The position numbers and the translations under genes are program-made. This document shows positions 24,701 through 37,300 of a DNA stretch of 64,000 nt, in pieces. The notes beneath the pieces are model-generated. The model made no database searches and was not told where the DNA came from. It saw nothing but the letters and a program-made list of their open reading frames with translations. The stretch spans positions 117,437,579 to 117,501,578 of the forward strand of contig NC_133897.1 in NCBI RefSeq assembly GCF_964199755.1, in the 5' to 3' direction. Each line of letters opens with the position of its first letter. Position 1 is the first letter of the stretch. Source of the DNA: Larus michahellis. Its lineage: Eukaryota > Chordata > Aves > Charadriiformes > Laridae.

Positions 24701-27700
24701 GTCATGGTCATACGGAGTATGAGGAACCCTCAGAAAGGAGTTGGGTTGCATCACTATAGTGGGTTGCACCATGGCAATTACACTTGATCTTCTGGGTCTG
24801 GTCTGTCTTCTTACACCCAGAGAAACAGCTTGCCTTGGCAAAGCTAAGAAAACAATGTGTGGATGCACGTGCATGTGAGAGTGAGAACAAACAGCTTCAG
24901 GTTTGCTACTCTTTGCTGTCTTAAAGGACTGTGGGTCTCTCCATGAGCTTTTTCCAGTACTGTGTGACATGTGAGGCTGCCTGGAAAAAGGCGACTTCTA
25001 CTAGCAGCGAGCACTCAGAGATAACCGACAAAAATGTAAACACTGCGCAGATTCCAAGCCTGTTCAGCCGTTTTGATTGAAAAAGCTATACTTCCAGACG
25101 CTTTTCCATACTTCTGTAGGTGAACTGTGCTTTAGTAGTTAGATAGAGAGTTGCATTAAGGCAATATTCAAAACAAGAAATCCTCTGGGGCATTTATTTC
25201 ATGGGGAGGCATATTGACGTAGCAGGGATTTTAAAGTGATTGGATTCTCTAAAGCAATAAGAGTGACTAATTTCCCTTTCAATGAAGCCACATATGCTCA
25301 GCTTTCACGTTTTGAAAGGCAGCCAAAGCGACATTCTTTCAGGCTTTAAGTTGATATAAATAAAGTATAACAGAGAGCCCCGATAGCAAAGTTTATCAAT
25401 GACACATGCCTTAGTTAGACTTTACACATGGACACGGCTGGATTTTCCACTTTGTCTTCAGCTGGCTCTTGAAGAATGTCATCAGTTGCCATAAGCTGGC
25501 AGTTTCCAGCCACAATCTGTCTGAGAGGGTAACACAAGACCCCCACGCACAGACCATCTAAAATGACATTTGGAGAGCAACAGGCTGAGGTGAAACACAG
25601 GTCCACAAAGTGCAAGGTACTTTACAAACCTCCATTTGGGCATGGTGACCTCACAGATTTTACAATATAAAGAAGAAGATAAAGTAGAAAGGCACAGACT
25701 AATGAAGTGAGCCAGGAGATGTGACACACAAAGTTAGCTAATTCCCCTTCTGCCCCTCCCCGTGGGGCTTATTTGTGTACCTTAACAAAATCACTAGCTG
25801 TAGACCTTACTTATTTTAACATATTTTACTGAATTCCACTACAGTTTTTAAAATCATGTTTTTCCATTCTTTCTTTTCTTCACTCTTTGCTGGGGAAAAT
25901 CAACAGATGAGAGCAGCATGTAGTGATGATGCAGCACCGAGCTAGAGGATCCCTTCTCCTAAACTGTGTCCTGTGCTGAAGCACAGGAGAGAAGCAGCAG
26001 CTGACAGAGCAACAATTTCTGATCTAAAGACTTTGCCCAGCTAGTTTGCCTTGGTTTGGGAAGATTTTTGGATGCATTCCTGCTACACAGCCTCAGCAGG
26101 GCTTGTCCAGGCTGTATTTCTGTAGCTTGAACTACAGGAGTTGATTCTTTGTTTTCCTCTTGCCTATGCGTGTGACAGTGAGAGGTTATTTGGACTGGTC
26201 TAAACGCCGGTTAGGTATCATTTCCTCATTAACCAAGCCCACCACACAGAGCTATTTGGCAGCCAAAGGATAAACATTTGCAGCATCGTGGATTTCTTCC
26301 ATTTCAGGGCAAAGCAGGCTAAATGTCTGCTCTCTCCCTGCCCTTAGCTTCTTTATTCCTCCAAGGGTTCCTTCTCTCCCTCTCCATTGAGGCCAAGCTC
26401 ATCCTCCAGGTCTTCATGGCTCTGACTCTGACTCTGCCTCCTTCTTACATCTTACTCACTCCCACTCTCTTCGCCACTGTCTTTCTGGGATTCTCACTTT
26501 CCTGTCTTCTTCCATTCCACCCCAAGCCTGGACCGCTGAGCAGCTTTGTTCTCTCACTTCAAATTCAAAAAGCTCATTTGCAAAAGCTTGCCATCGGCAT
26601 TAGCCGCCCACCTCTGCCACTGGCTTTTGTATTATTTTTTTATGTCTGTGTTTGAACTAAACTTCAAGTTCTTTGGGGCCGAGCTGTATTGTACCTGAAT
26701 ATTGACAAGGAAGGTCAAAAGGAGGATGACAAGGAAGAAGGAATGCGCTTCAGCAGTGCAATCTACAGGAACCGAATCTGCAAAAATGGTAGCATAATCC
26801 CAGAACAACAGCATACTTCAGAATTCATACCAATGGCAGATGTAAAAGTAAAGAAGTAACCCCAGGCACTCATGGTACAGAAACATAGGTATGTGGTCCA
26901 GAAAATGCCTTCCTGCATTCTTCAACAACTAAGCCTGACATTATAAAGCACTTGTGAATAAAATTAAAGGGTTTCCATATCAGAGTATGCTCAAAATGAG
27001 AGGTATGTTGCAAGGAAATTCTAGCTAAAAAATGCCCAACTAATCCATGTTCTCTGCTGAACTCACAGTAGTGTTAGTAGGTTATAATCCAAAGAATATT
27101 ACTGACTGCGGGAAGGAGCTGTTGATAGCATGATTATTGCGAATAGCAGCCACATGTGTGACACTTTGCTTTTGAAAAAAGTCAGATTTCTGTAGTATTA
27201 GTGGCATAGAGATATGAATTTTAGTAAGTTATTTTGGTAACAAAAATGACACATGTTCTCTGCATTGGGATAAAACAAACAATATATGGTAACCACTTTC
27301 ACAAACTGCTACTCAAGACACCCAGATCTTGATGATAAATTAGCCAAATACAAAAAAGAGACATTTAAAGGTAACAAATAATACTATCTGAAAACATTTA
27401 ATGGATTTTTATTTCTGTGGAATATTAGTATTTGCATAAAAAAGTTGTGTACATTTATAATTATGATGACAACAATAAAACATAGAATCACTGCAAAGTT
27501 TTAGGCATAGGCCAAAAAATAGTCCTTTTTCCTAACTCACAACATAGAATCAATGACGAAAAAGGGAGTCATTCAGCTCCTGGGGTTTTGGGCCATTGCA
27601 GGTATCTAGCTGCAGAACGTTGCCTGATCATCATCTCCTGTTAGAACAGAATAGTTTGTGTGGCTCAATGTAGGTGGAGACAATGGATTTTAGTTTGGGC

Positions 27701-30055
27701 AGAATCGGCCCGTAAGTGTCCTTAGCATGCCGCAAGAGCATACTCCATGCTCTCAGCTTCCACCAACTCCCATTTTTATTCTACTCTAGGATCAAAACCC
27801 TGGTCTTGGTCATTAAAGTCACTAGTGGGTGACACCCATTGCCATTTGTGACCATATTTCCATCTATATGCAGAGTGGCAGTATTCTAGGACAACTGTGC
27901 TATTTCGGTTTTCCTGAGGGGCTACTTTTTGTGCTAATCCAGTTTCTCCTTCATCAGTCCACACATTATTAATTGTACCTCACAAACTAGTTTAACAAAC
28001 TAAGGTGGCTGGCAGGATGCCACCTAAAAATTAAGTACCAAAGCTTGTGTTCATAATTGTTTAAAAGATGAAAATATCTTGTGCAACTTCCCATGACCAG
28101 TTTGGAAATAACAGCTAAGCTACTTAAACTCTGCTAATAAGGCAATTTATCCACCTTTCATGCCAGTCATTCTACACTAAATGTTGTGCAACCTTGTCCA
28201 GGGAGGAAAAGGGTTGAAAAGAAGAGCTTTTGAGCACAAGGGAGGGAAATGAAGGAGGGAGAACAAAGCACCAAGCACTAGTGCCATCAGAGATGGGAGG
28301 CTTCAGAGGCTCCAAGTATACCCTTCTGTAGGAATGACCACAGAAGTTAAAATCAAAAATCAATTTGGTCTTGGAAGAGGATTTTATTTGGAAAGATAGC
28401 ATCTGGTTTAGGTGAAGTTTTTTGTAATTCAAACTACACAACCTATTGACATAAGGTAATATGATCTCTGTTCTATCAGCTGCCCTCTGATAGAATGTTC
28501 TGAGATACCATTTTTGTTAATTGCTTTCATCCATCTGGGCTTTCAGCTGGTGAAAAACTGATTTTGCTTACAATAGTTTTAAAGAAAGTAATGTTAACTC
28601 ATTTGGTCCCCCCTTAGCTTCCCACCTAGCACATAGTAGAAGCCTAACTGATGCTGTACTTTTCTAACATATTGCTAGCTAATTTAGGACACTGACTCCT
28701 CTTCACGTCAAGAACAGTTGTGGCATTTTAATTTATTACTGCCTTACAGATATGCAGCACTACTCCTCTGACTGAGTTTCTGATCCCCAAAGCAGAGAGC
28801 AATTTTTGTCTGCCAGTCCAGTGCATAGTTTGGCACCTCTTCTTAAATAGTTGATGAAGATGGCTTTAAGCAAAGTAGTCGGATTTTGCACTGTGGCAAC
28901 ACCAAGTGGCAAGCAGAAGTGACATGCTGCTGACATTGCTGTGGGAATAGTAATCTCTGCCAGGGGTGCAGCACAGCAATTGCTGGGGTGCTGACGCCTT
29001 CAGTCACTGCAGCCAGCTTGCTAGACTCGTTTGTCAATATCCCAACACAAGCACTAACAGCTCAGCGTTGATCCCTCCTCTGCATGAAATCTATGGGAAA
29101 GTAACCAACACTGTTCTAAACAGAGAAAAAAATCAGTATCAAACAAGAGGTAGCTATAAATCACAGTGGCAACATTGTTCTTCCTCTTTATCTGCTCCTA
29201 CCCCAGGAAAAAACAGTCTTTGTCTATGCTGTACTCACTAACATTTACATTGTACTGCTTTTCAGCATGTGCTTAATCTCTGGCAGTGCTACTAGCATGG
29301 CAGTGTTACTCTCTGTTCACGTACAACATCAGTCCTGGCTTAAGGAATATTTGTATTCTAAAAAAGGCTCCATTTATGTTGGCATTATCTCCTTAGCACA
29401 CTTGTAATTGGCTTTCTACTGTCTTTGTAAAAGTTTAAAACCTTTTTTTTTTTACCCTATTCAGAGAGCTCTTCTCTGTTTTTCTTTCATACGGCAAGAG
29501 GTGGGGGCTAGAATAATCTCAAATGATTTATTTAGAATGGGCCTTTATTCAACTGGTAATATGGTTTAATTTATCAAAATAAGAGATGAGAAATAGTGAG
29601 AAAGCCTTGCAAAAAAAACCAAGCATGCTTTCTTCCAAGCCTGAATGGCTAATATTCATTCTGTCTCATAGTATATGTAGGTGACTCATTCAAAATGATA
29701 AATCACGTTGATCCTATTTTCAATGTTAGGAAGCCCCTTTCCCTGTGATTTGAAATGAGCTGGCATGGCTCTGACATATCCCGCATTTTTTAGGCGGTGT
29801 CAGACAATGGCTTCATGTACAGATGAAGTGATAGGCCCCGGGGCTGGCGGCATGTCCCCAGCTCCCCATTAGCGGAGTAGCCTCAAGCGCAGCCCAAACT
29901 GTCCCTCATCCTGTGCCTTCATTTTCTGGGAAAACACTCCCCTCTCCCGGTACAAAACCTAACTACAGCCACACCACACAGAAAAACACTCCCATCTATC
30001 CTTTCATACGTTATTTTAAATATTTACTTTTAATAATAACAATACAATTAATTTA

Positions 30056-30093
30056 AATATTATTTGCCTCTTATTTAATATTATTTGCCTCTT
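30056..30093 (+). repeat. 17-bp direct repeat, period 21
   Basis: AATATTATTTGCCTCTT starts at 30056 and again at 30077, separated by four bases. It sits in a strongly AT-rich stretch. Confidence 0.85.
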
Positions 30094-31135
30094 CCAATAG
30101 AGCAAGATATTGGATGTTTGAGCATTTTCCCACCTACGCAACAGGAGCTGGGCAGTACCTGAGCCTTTTGGCCAGACACCAAACAATGGGCTTCAGAGAC
30201 CTGGGCAACCGCGTTGGGGCTTGGCTTTCTCTCAGTTTTCTGAATTAAAACACAGGTGGAAGCCATGGCAGTCCTTTACCTTACACAAACAAATTAAAAA
30301 AGGAAAACTTAGCAATGGCAGGCATTTTCTAATGCTCCCAATAATTACAGTCAGACCCTCCCCTTGCAAGCAACTTTGCTGATTCAACAGTCTTCTGCTG
30401 CCTCCTACACCTATCCTCCAGAATGCACATTTCACCCCACACTGCCTTGGCCCAGGCTGCTCTGCCACTGGGAAGGATCCTGGGAGCAATGGAGAGATGC
30501 GGAGCCTGCAGAGACCCTGAGCAGGCGTGGGTGAGCTAACCTCCTGATCCAACCACCTCAACCCAAAGCATACCCATGATCCCCTCTGCCAGCAAGGTGG
30601 TAAGGGCTCGTCCCAGCCTGGTGGTGGAGAAAAGCGGGAGCTTCCAGCCCACAAAACTGGATACAGGAAAGGCCTTTAGGTCCAGAAGAGGACTTCTTAG
30701 CCTGTTAATAGAAATCAAAGCATATACTGGAGCAGTGCATGCCATAACTCGAGAAACCCCAGCTGAGCATGTCCCCTCCAGCGATCCAGAGACAACAGCA
30801 GAAGACAACTGCTGAAATACTCATGCGAAGAGCCAGAGATGGGCAGAAGGGCTGCCGGCACATGCCATGCTTCAGATGGCACAACTGACCAAAAGCCTGA
30901 GGTTACAGTACTGGAAAAGAGGAAGATCCACAACATGGAGGGCTTCAGTGCTGAGCTGAATTCCTTGCACTCTTCTAGTGATTTAAAAGATAAATGACTA
31001 CTTCAAGAAGGAAAGTTAAGAGGAGAAAAAAACCAATTGTTTGGTTAGGTATCTGCAGTGCAAACCAATTCAGCAACTTAAGAGAGTTATGAAAATGGCC
31101 AATATTTCTTTTTTCTGAGACAAAATATGACTACT

Positions 31136-31238
31136 TGTAACTCAAGTGAAAGCAATGTTCTTGCTTATAAACCAGCCATTTGTAAGTCATCTGAAAACAA
31201 TGTTCCTGCACAAAAACTAGCCAATTATAACTCAGAAG
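31136..31238 (+). repeat. 45-bp imperfect tandem repeat, about 2.3 copies
   Basis: Copies start at 31136 (TGTAACTCAAGTGAAAGCAA), 31181 (TGTAAGTCATCTGAAAACAA) and partially at 31226 (TATAACTCAGAAG). Each full copy carries a GCAATGTT or ACAATGTT core and ends in a CCAGCCATT or CTAGCCAAT box. The period is a multiple of three, so an open frame runs through it, but there is no other coding evidence. Confidence 0.8.
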
Positions 31239-32214
31239 CCCAGAAGGAAAGCTCCCACTCCACTGGGAGTTTCCTCAGTACTGTTAGGCTAGCATGGTGT
31301 TACTGTCTTCAGCGTGGTACCATACCTGGGTGGGGAAATATATTGGTTATGGTACTCTGGCCTCTGCAAGTTGTTCATGCACTGGTGAGGATGGCAAGGT
31401 CAACAGAAATAAGTAACATCTCCTCCAGCCTTCTCAGGAGACCATCATAGCTGTGTGACAAAGACGGATGACCACTGTGTTTATCATGAAATTTAGCTAA
31501 GAAAAAGCTACGGGATGAGATCATTTGTATTTGAACCAGGGCAGGCTCAGCCTCTCCTGACAGCAAAAGCAGGAAGGGACACCGGAAAATGAAAATATCT
31601 TCCATGCTATTCAGCAAAACAATTTTCTGTGCATATTTACTACGTGTTTCGCATAGTGTCAGCCCTGTGCTGTCTTTATATGCTGGTATCGTACAAAAAA
31701 GGAAAAAAACATGCCACCTGGGGTAGGATTCATCTCACCTAACCTTAGCTGTCTAAATCAGATGATTGTAGTGAATGCAGAGAAACAGGCATTGGCAGGG
31801 TCATATTCCTCCTGTACCTTACCCCAGATGCTTTAAGCTGAAATAACTCATGTCTGAGATGAGTCTAAGCCTCCCTCTCCCCAGGAAGTACAAGGGACAA
31901 GCTCAGCACAGACACCTACGGGGCACAGAGGTGAATTCGTTATGCAATTCAGATCTCTAGTACCAATTTAGATGTGGAAGGGCATCCCACCTGGTCTCCA
32001 GCTGCTGCTTCAGAAGGATGCAGGTCTCATGGCTCCCACTCTCATCTGTTGGCTCTGTGTAGATGCCTCCAGTATCCTGAGATGTTTAACATGGACAAAT
32101 CACGACAAACTTTTGTTCTATTATATACTAGGGGTAGGGGGTAGAGGAGAGATTCCAAATAAATGGGACAATGCTTTCCTTATTTAAGATTATTAGGGGT
32201 CTTGTGGCTTGACT

Positions 32215-32812
32215 TTGAATGTTTCCAGGGATGGGGCATCTACCACCTCTCTGGGCAACCTGTTCCAGTGTTTCACCACCCGCAATGTGAAAAATTTCTT
32301 CCTTATATCTAATCTAACTCTTTTAGTTTAAGACCATTACCCATTGTCCTCTCACTACAGGCCCTACTAAAAAGCCTCTTTCCATCTATCTTATAAGCCC
32401 CTTTAAGTACTGCAAGGCTGCAATAAGGCCTCCCCGGAGCCTTCTCTTTTCCAGGCTGAACAAGCCCAACTCCCTCAGCCTGTCTTCATAGGAGAGGTGG
32501 TCCAGCCCACTGATCATCTTCATGGCCCTCCTCTGGGTTCACTTCAAGAGGTCCATGTCTTTCCTGTGCTGAGGGCCCCAGAGCTGGATGCAGCTCTCCC
32601 GGTGGGGTCTCACCAGAGTGGAGTAGAGGGGCAGAATCACCTCCCTCGACCCGCTGGCCACGCTTTTTTTGATGTAGTCCAGGGTGCAGTTGTCTTTCTG
32701 GACTGTGAGTGCACATTGCCGGCTCATGTCCGGCTTTTCATCCACCAGTACCCCAAGTCCTTCTCTGCAGGGACACTCTCAGTCCCATCATCTCTCAGTC
32801 TGTATTATTAGT
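32215..32812 (-). mobile_element. CR1 LINE fragment, antisense orientation
   Basis: It reads as the reverse complement of CR1: GAATGTTTCCAGGGATGGGGC, CTCTCTGGGCAACCTGTTCC, TCTTCATAGGAGAGGTG, GAGCTGGATGCAGCTCTCC, TACCCCAAGTCCTTCTCTGC. It reaches further 5' in the element than the copy at 13.3 kb. The last roughly 100-150 bases of the CR1 3' end, normally present, are missing on the low-coordinate side, so it was also cut at its 3' end. The open frames inside it are decayed. Confidence 0.92.
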
Positions 32813-33990
32813 GGATATGATGCTCCATACTTTCTTATAGCAATTACATATTTTTTGATAGAGCTACAGTAAACTCTTCAGATAGAAGTAATATAGGACC
32901 TCAGAGGGGCCTCATAACAATTCCCATAAGCTCAGAGTCTGTGTCCAAGGCAGTTGCCTCTAGTGAAACAGGACCTCTAGTGAAAAGGAACAGCACTTCT
33001 CCCTTTCCTGCTAAGAAACCAGTGGTTCAGCTGCTTGGGGAATCGCAACCCAAAGCAACTAGAAATGGACAGTCAAAGGGTGCTGAGAAAGAATACTGCA
33101 TGCATTGGGGGATCTTCCCCTCGAAGAGCCTCCAGAGTTTCTGGCAGAAGAGCGCTCCTTGCCCAGTAAATTGGGACTGGCAGGTCTCTACACACAAGGG
33201 GAAGAAGCCTATCTTCATCAAAGAATGTAGCTTTGTCTTTTGAGGATCAAATTCGATGCTGCAACACAGACTTGTTGTGTTGAGGAATTCAGATATAAGG
33301 ACAGATACACACGCAGGAACGTGGTGACGGTCTAAACAGACTGAGACTGGTTTGTTTAGTGCTGGTCAGACATCTTGAGAGACACTTATCACCAGGATGG
33401 GCTGGCGGGCTCAGCTAAGCAGCTGGTGATTGCTTAAGGAGTTCCAGTACTGCTAAGAGAAAAGGTGGGGTGGGTGGGGGTTTTTGGGTGGTTTTGGGTG
33501 GTTTTTTTCCAGAAGGAAAGGAAGGTGAGTCAAATGCTTCTGCTTTGAGAGCAGAAAGGAAAGCAGGATCAAGAAGTAGTGGGAGAAAACACTATCTCCA
33601 GTCAGTTTTGAGGTGCCCTTGAGAGTCCTAGGAGAAAGGTTGACAGGCATTATATTTGGGAGGGTTTTATGGAGGGACACGACAGACCAAGGGTTCCCAA
33701 CTCACAGCTGCACTCCTGGACACGGGAATGGGAGACAAGGCATCCCAAGCATGGAAACAGACTGTCAACAGCCAAACCCGGTAACCACCAGTATTTAGGC
33801 TAGCTAGAAAATGTCATCTTTAAAGGAGCTGAGCGACAGGGAAAGTGGGGGTCTTTGCAGGGCTATTTCAGACATTTACCAGTGAATCACCGATTAAACT
33901 CCCTTTAACAGCGACTCGGAAGGAAGTATCCATAGGATATTGTTCAACCTGTGAATTGTAAGCATCGAGGCGGTTTTACCTCATTATTTT
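32813..33990. other. Intergenic sequence between CR1 and the THOC1 promoter
   Basis: No gene was recognised. A G/T-rich low-complexity stretch lies at about 33464-33512. The far end grades into the CpG-rich THOC1 promoter. Confidence 0.6.
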
Positions 33991-33999
33991 TCCTTCAGT

Positions 34000-34345
34000 G
34001 GTATTCTGGAAGATGGCGGTGGACTGTGTCTCTGAGGCGGCTGTCACAAGAAACCACCCCCGCACCTGCCACTCCCCCACTATAAAGTCGTTAAAAATTA
34101 CTTTACCCTTGTAAAGTTATTTCCACTTTGACAACATCCGACGGCCAACCGCTACAAACCACCCCCGCCCCGCCTTCCCCACAGCGCTAGCGCCCCCCGA
34201 AAGCCGCCACCGCGCGTGCGCCCCGCCGCAGGCGGGAGGCGAAAGTGAGGCTCCGGCCCGCGCTGGGGGTGGGGCGTTTCCAGGAAGTACGTAGCGCCGT
34301 TCCGTGGAGTACAGTGTCATCGGTGCGCGCCGGTCGGTTGTAACG
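34000..34345 (+). promoter_or_regulatory. THOC1: THOC1 CpG-island promoter region
   Basis: The sequence becomes sharply GC- and CpG-rich from about 34125 and stays so through exon 1 to about 34640, typical of a housekeeping promoter. Visible motifs are a YY1-like AAGATGGCGG at 34010-34019, an NRF1-like GCGCGTGCGC near 34212-34221 and an ETS-type AGGAAGTA at about 34282. A TATAAA at 34081 is probably too far upstream to set the main start. The transcription start was not determined; human THOC1 has a short 5' UTR, so it may be close to 34300. Confidence 0.7.
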
Positions 34346-34393
34346 ATGTCGCCGCCGCTCTTCAGCCTGCCTGAGGCCCGGCTCCGCTTCACG
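34346..34393 (+). CDS. THOC1: THOC1 exon 1 (start codon)
   Basis: Encodes residues 1-16, [16 protein letters not shown], inside the CpG island. A purine (A) at -3 supports this ATG. Donor GTGAGA, phase 0. Human has one extra residue near the start. Confidence 0.95.
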
Positions 34394-37300
34394 GTGAGAT
34401 GGACTGGGACCGGGGGGAAGGTGGGTGGGTCGGTCTCCTCTCCCTCGGGGCCGCTCGGAGCGGGGCCAAGCGGGAGGGAGGCTGCCTCAGCGCGACGTCC
34501 GCCCCCCTTCCGCCTGAACCGCTGGGCCGGGCCGCGCCTGCACCCGCAACCTCCCGCTGAGGGGGGGGGGGGGCGGGTTCCCCTTTAACGAGCATTCAGG
34601 GCGGCTGAGATAAAGCGGTTTAAGTTGGGGGACAGGGCTTTGTACCGGCTCAGCCTGGCCCGCCAAAGGGAGGGCCTGATGTTTAGCTTTAACAAAAATT
34701 AACGTAAAATTAAAGTAAACTAAATTCTCGCTTAACCGCAGCAGCAAAACGTCGGCAGGTTATTGCGCATATCTCTTTTGCGCCTCTGTCAAATGGTGCT
34801 TTTCTGTTGCCAGAGCAGGGGAGGATGGATGTGTACCCTGGTCTCCGGGCCCTGCCGTTTGAGGCCCTGTTTGTCAGGCAAGGGGATGGGGTTTGCACAG
34901 AAGTGGTCAAGGCATAGGCACCTGCTCCATTAGATTGGTTTTGTTACAGGATTCAGTAATTTTTAGGCCACGTCGTTAGCAGGAGTCATGTCCCAAACCA
35001 CCATCACCTGCCTGTGAGGCAGGTGAAGTTGTGTGCCTGGGGCTTGAGACGACTGTGGTTGCAGCATCAGTCACAACAGTGTATTCCTCTGTGTGTCACT
35101 TAAATACTGTTTTTATCACACTGTTAGCCCAGGTTTGAAGTGTGTTGCTCTACTAGCGCACGTGCCTAATTTGCTAGGCACTTATTTGCACTGCCTGTTA
35201 GAAAGTTCTTTTGGTAAACTTACTGATGGTGTGTGGCAAACAAATTCCTTAGTATTTCTGCTCACTGTTGGGTAGAGGGAGGAGGAGATCCTGGTTTTGT
35301 AACTTTTCTTTTTTTACATTTTGATAGACGTCTACCAGAGATGCTCTGATTAACAAAAGTATCAAGCCCTTGTTGAATGCATTCAACCAGATTCCTGGGA
35401 GGTAAGCAGGCGCTGTTTGATCTTTAAAAGGTGTTTATTCAGATAACTTTCAGTAATCTTGTCCCTAGTAGTTTTTACTGCCTGATGTAGAATGTTTGCA
35501 TTTGCAGTGAAAATGAAAAGAAGTGTACCTTGGATCAAGCTTTTCGAGTTATTGTAGAAGAAGAAATAGTAAGTCCTTTAAGCTGCTACAGTTTATCTCT
35601 TGATAAAGCTCAAATTTCTATTTGCAAGTTAATATATTAATTTCATAGCAATTCTTTGTAAGGAAATACTGTTTATTAAAAACCTGCGTTATGTAAAAGT
35701 TACCTAATTAAACTTGAATATAGATGATTAAAAGAGATTGGTAGGTAGGACAGAATGGCAGTATTTTACAGATACCACACTACAGCAAAAGGTGTTGTCT
35801 TAGCCTTTTTCAGCAGTTCTTTGTAATGCTTATGAATGTGTACTATGTCTTAACATTGTTGTTCATAAATGTGCGTTATTCTACAACTATAATTTAAGAG
35901 TGGGGTGGAGTGGTTTATTTGTTACTAGCCTGTAACAAAGCTGCCTGTCAGCTGAAAATAATGATGAAATGAATCAAATAATGTTTTTGTTGATATTACT
36001 AGAAAGAAAGTTGAATGTGGGGTATTCATTTTCAGAGGTAAATGACGCTCCCTGTGCAGTAGGTATTGTAGGGTCGATCAAGAAACATTGCTTGCTCAGT
36101 AACAATTTTAGGTAGTTTACTGACAGGTCTGATTGAATAAGACTGTTTGAAGTTTTGGGAAGTTGAATGCCAATATTTGTTTTAAATATATCTTCTTGAA
36201 AACAAGATGTTTAGTTTTGTTAGGTATATTTAGGTCAGAATACATAAGTTTAACATTGTTTTGTTTGTTTAGATAAATAAAGCTCCATGCGAAAATCTCC
36301 TGGCAATTATTTCTCTTGCTATTAGTGGAGTCACAGAAGGTGAGCATCTTTCTCTCAAATCTGTTGGGAGTTCTAGGGACCATTTAGGGGAATTTTAAAA
36401 TCTTTTTTTTTTTCTGTATGTCATCTACAGCAGTTAGCTTTGATATTGTCTGGTCCTTACGCTCGTTGTTATTATATCTGTTTCACAAGAGGAATGAAGT
36501 ACAATATAATTAAATTCGTGCTTATGTGTGACATTTGTGTTTGAATTTTTATTATTTTTTTAAATGGAGGAAAATGCGTGGTTTTGATTGCAAAATAATT
36601 AGCATTTTCTATCTTTGTCCACCACTGTAAAATGTTTGGAAGTCTCCTGTTGTAATTTCAGAGATGAGACCACTGAGGCAGAGTTCTAGGTTTCACTGGC
36701 AGAACCAGAAATAACTATTCCTGAATATCTGTTCTTGTCTCCCAGTACCGACCTGTTAGTACATGGCTGTTTTTTAGATACTTGAATCTCTTTCTATTAT
36801 ATACATCTGAAACTGTCTTTTGTGTCAGAAATCAGTATGCTCATCTGTTCTGAAGAGGCTTTAGTGCCTCTTCCCTTTGTATATTTCTTCACATTGCACA
36901 TCAAATATTTGTTTTTGTAAGTATAGCTCAACTACATATGTGTTTTATGAACTGTAGAGTAACAAGACCTGTGACTATGAGGAATGCAGGCATTACCAAA
37001 CTACATAGCGTGGGTAGGCAGAGTTGGAGCACGGCTTTAGTAGTGCTTTTCTTGAGGAAAAGACTGTCAGACTTCATGGGTGTGTGTAGTGTAACTAACT
37101 GTGGGTTTAGAAGTCTTAAAGAGTTTACTTGCAGTCTGCAAAGAGGTGCGACATTGTTTCAGACTTGGAGGGTTTTAGAACGGTTATTCTTTATTATTTG
37201 TTTTATGTTAGTACGAAGTTTTTTGTAAAGCTCATCTGCATACATGTACATGTAGAAATAGCTTTAATGGAAGTTCATGCTTTAGGCCAAGCTTTTAGTT

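Larger units (their letters stand above)
22741..32214. other. Intergenic noncoding sequence upstream of THOC1
   Basis: No gene was recognised on either strand. It holds a T run at about 22747-22760, a 17-bp direct repeat (30056-30093), a 45-bp tandem repeat (31136-31238) and AT-rich islands at about 25200-25370 and 29500-29760. GC-richer stretches near 30400-30650 give long frames on both strands but lack domain or splice evidence. Confidence 0.55.
34125..34640. promoter_or_regulatory. CpG island spanning THOC1 exon 1
   Basis: Dense CpG dinucleotides and high GC, in contrast to the A/T-rich flanks. The limits are judged by eye. Confidence 0.75.

Noticed and set aside
30232-30815. 140- and 79-codon frames on opposite strands near 30.5 kb.
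   Set aside because: GC-rich stretch with open frames on both strands and no recognised domain or gene structure.
32486-32811. Short frames on both strands near 32.6 kb.
   Set aside because: They lie inside a decayed CR1 fragment.
34081-34086. TATAAA as the THOC1 TATA box.
   Set aside because: About 260 bases before the ATG and outside the CpG core; CpG-island promoters seldom use a TATA box and the human 5' UTR is short.
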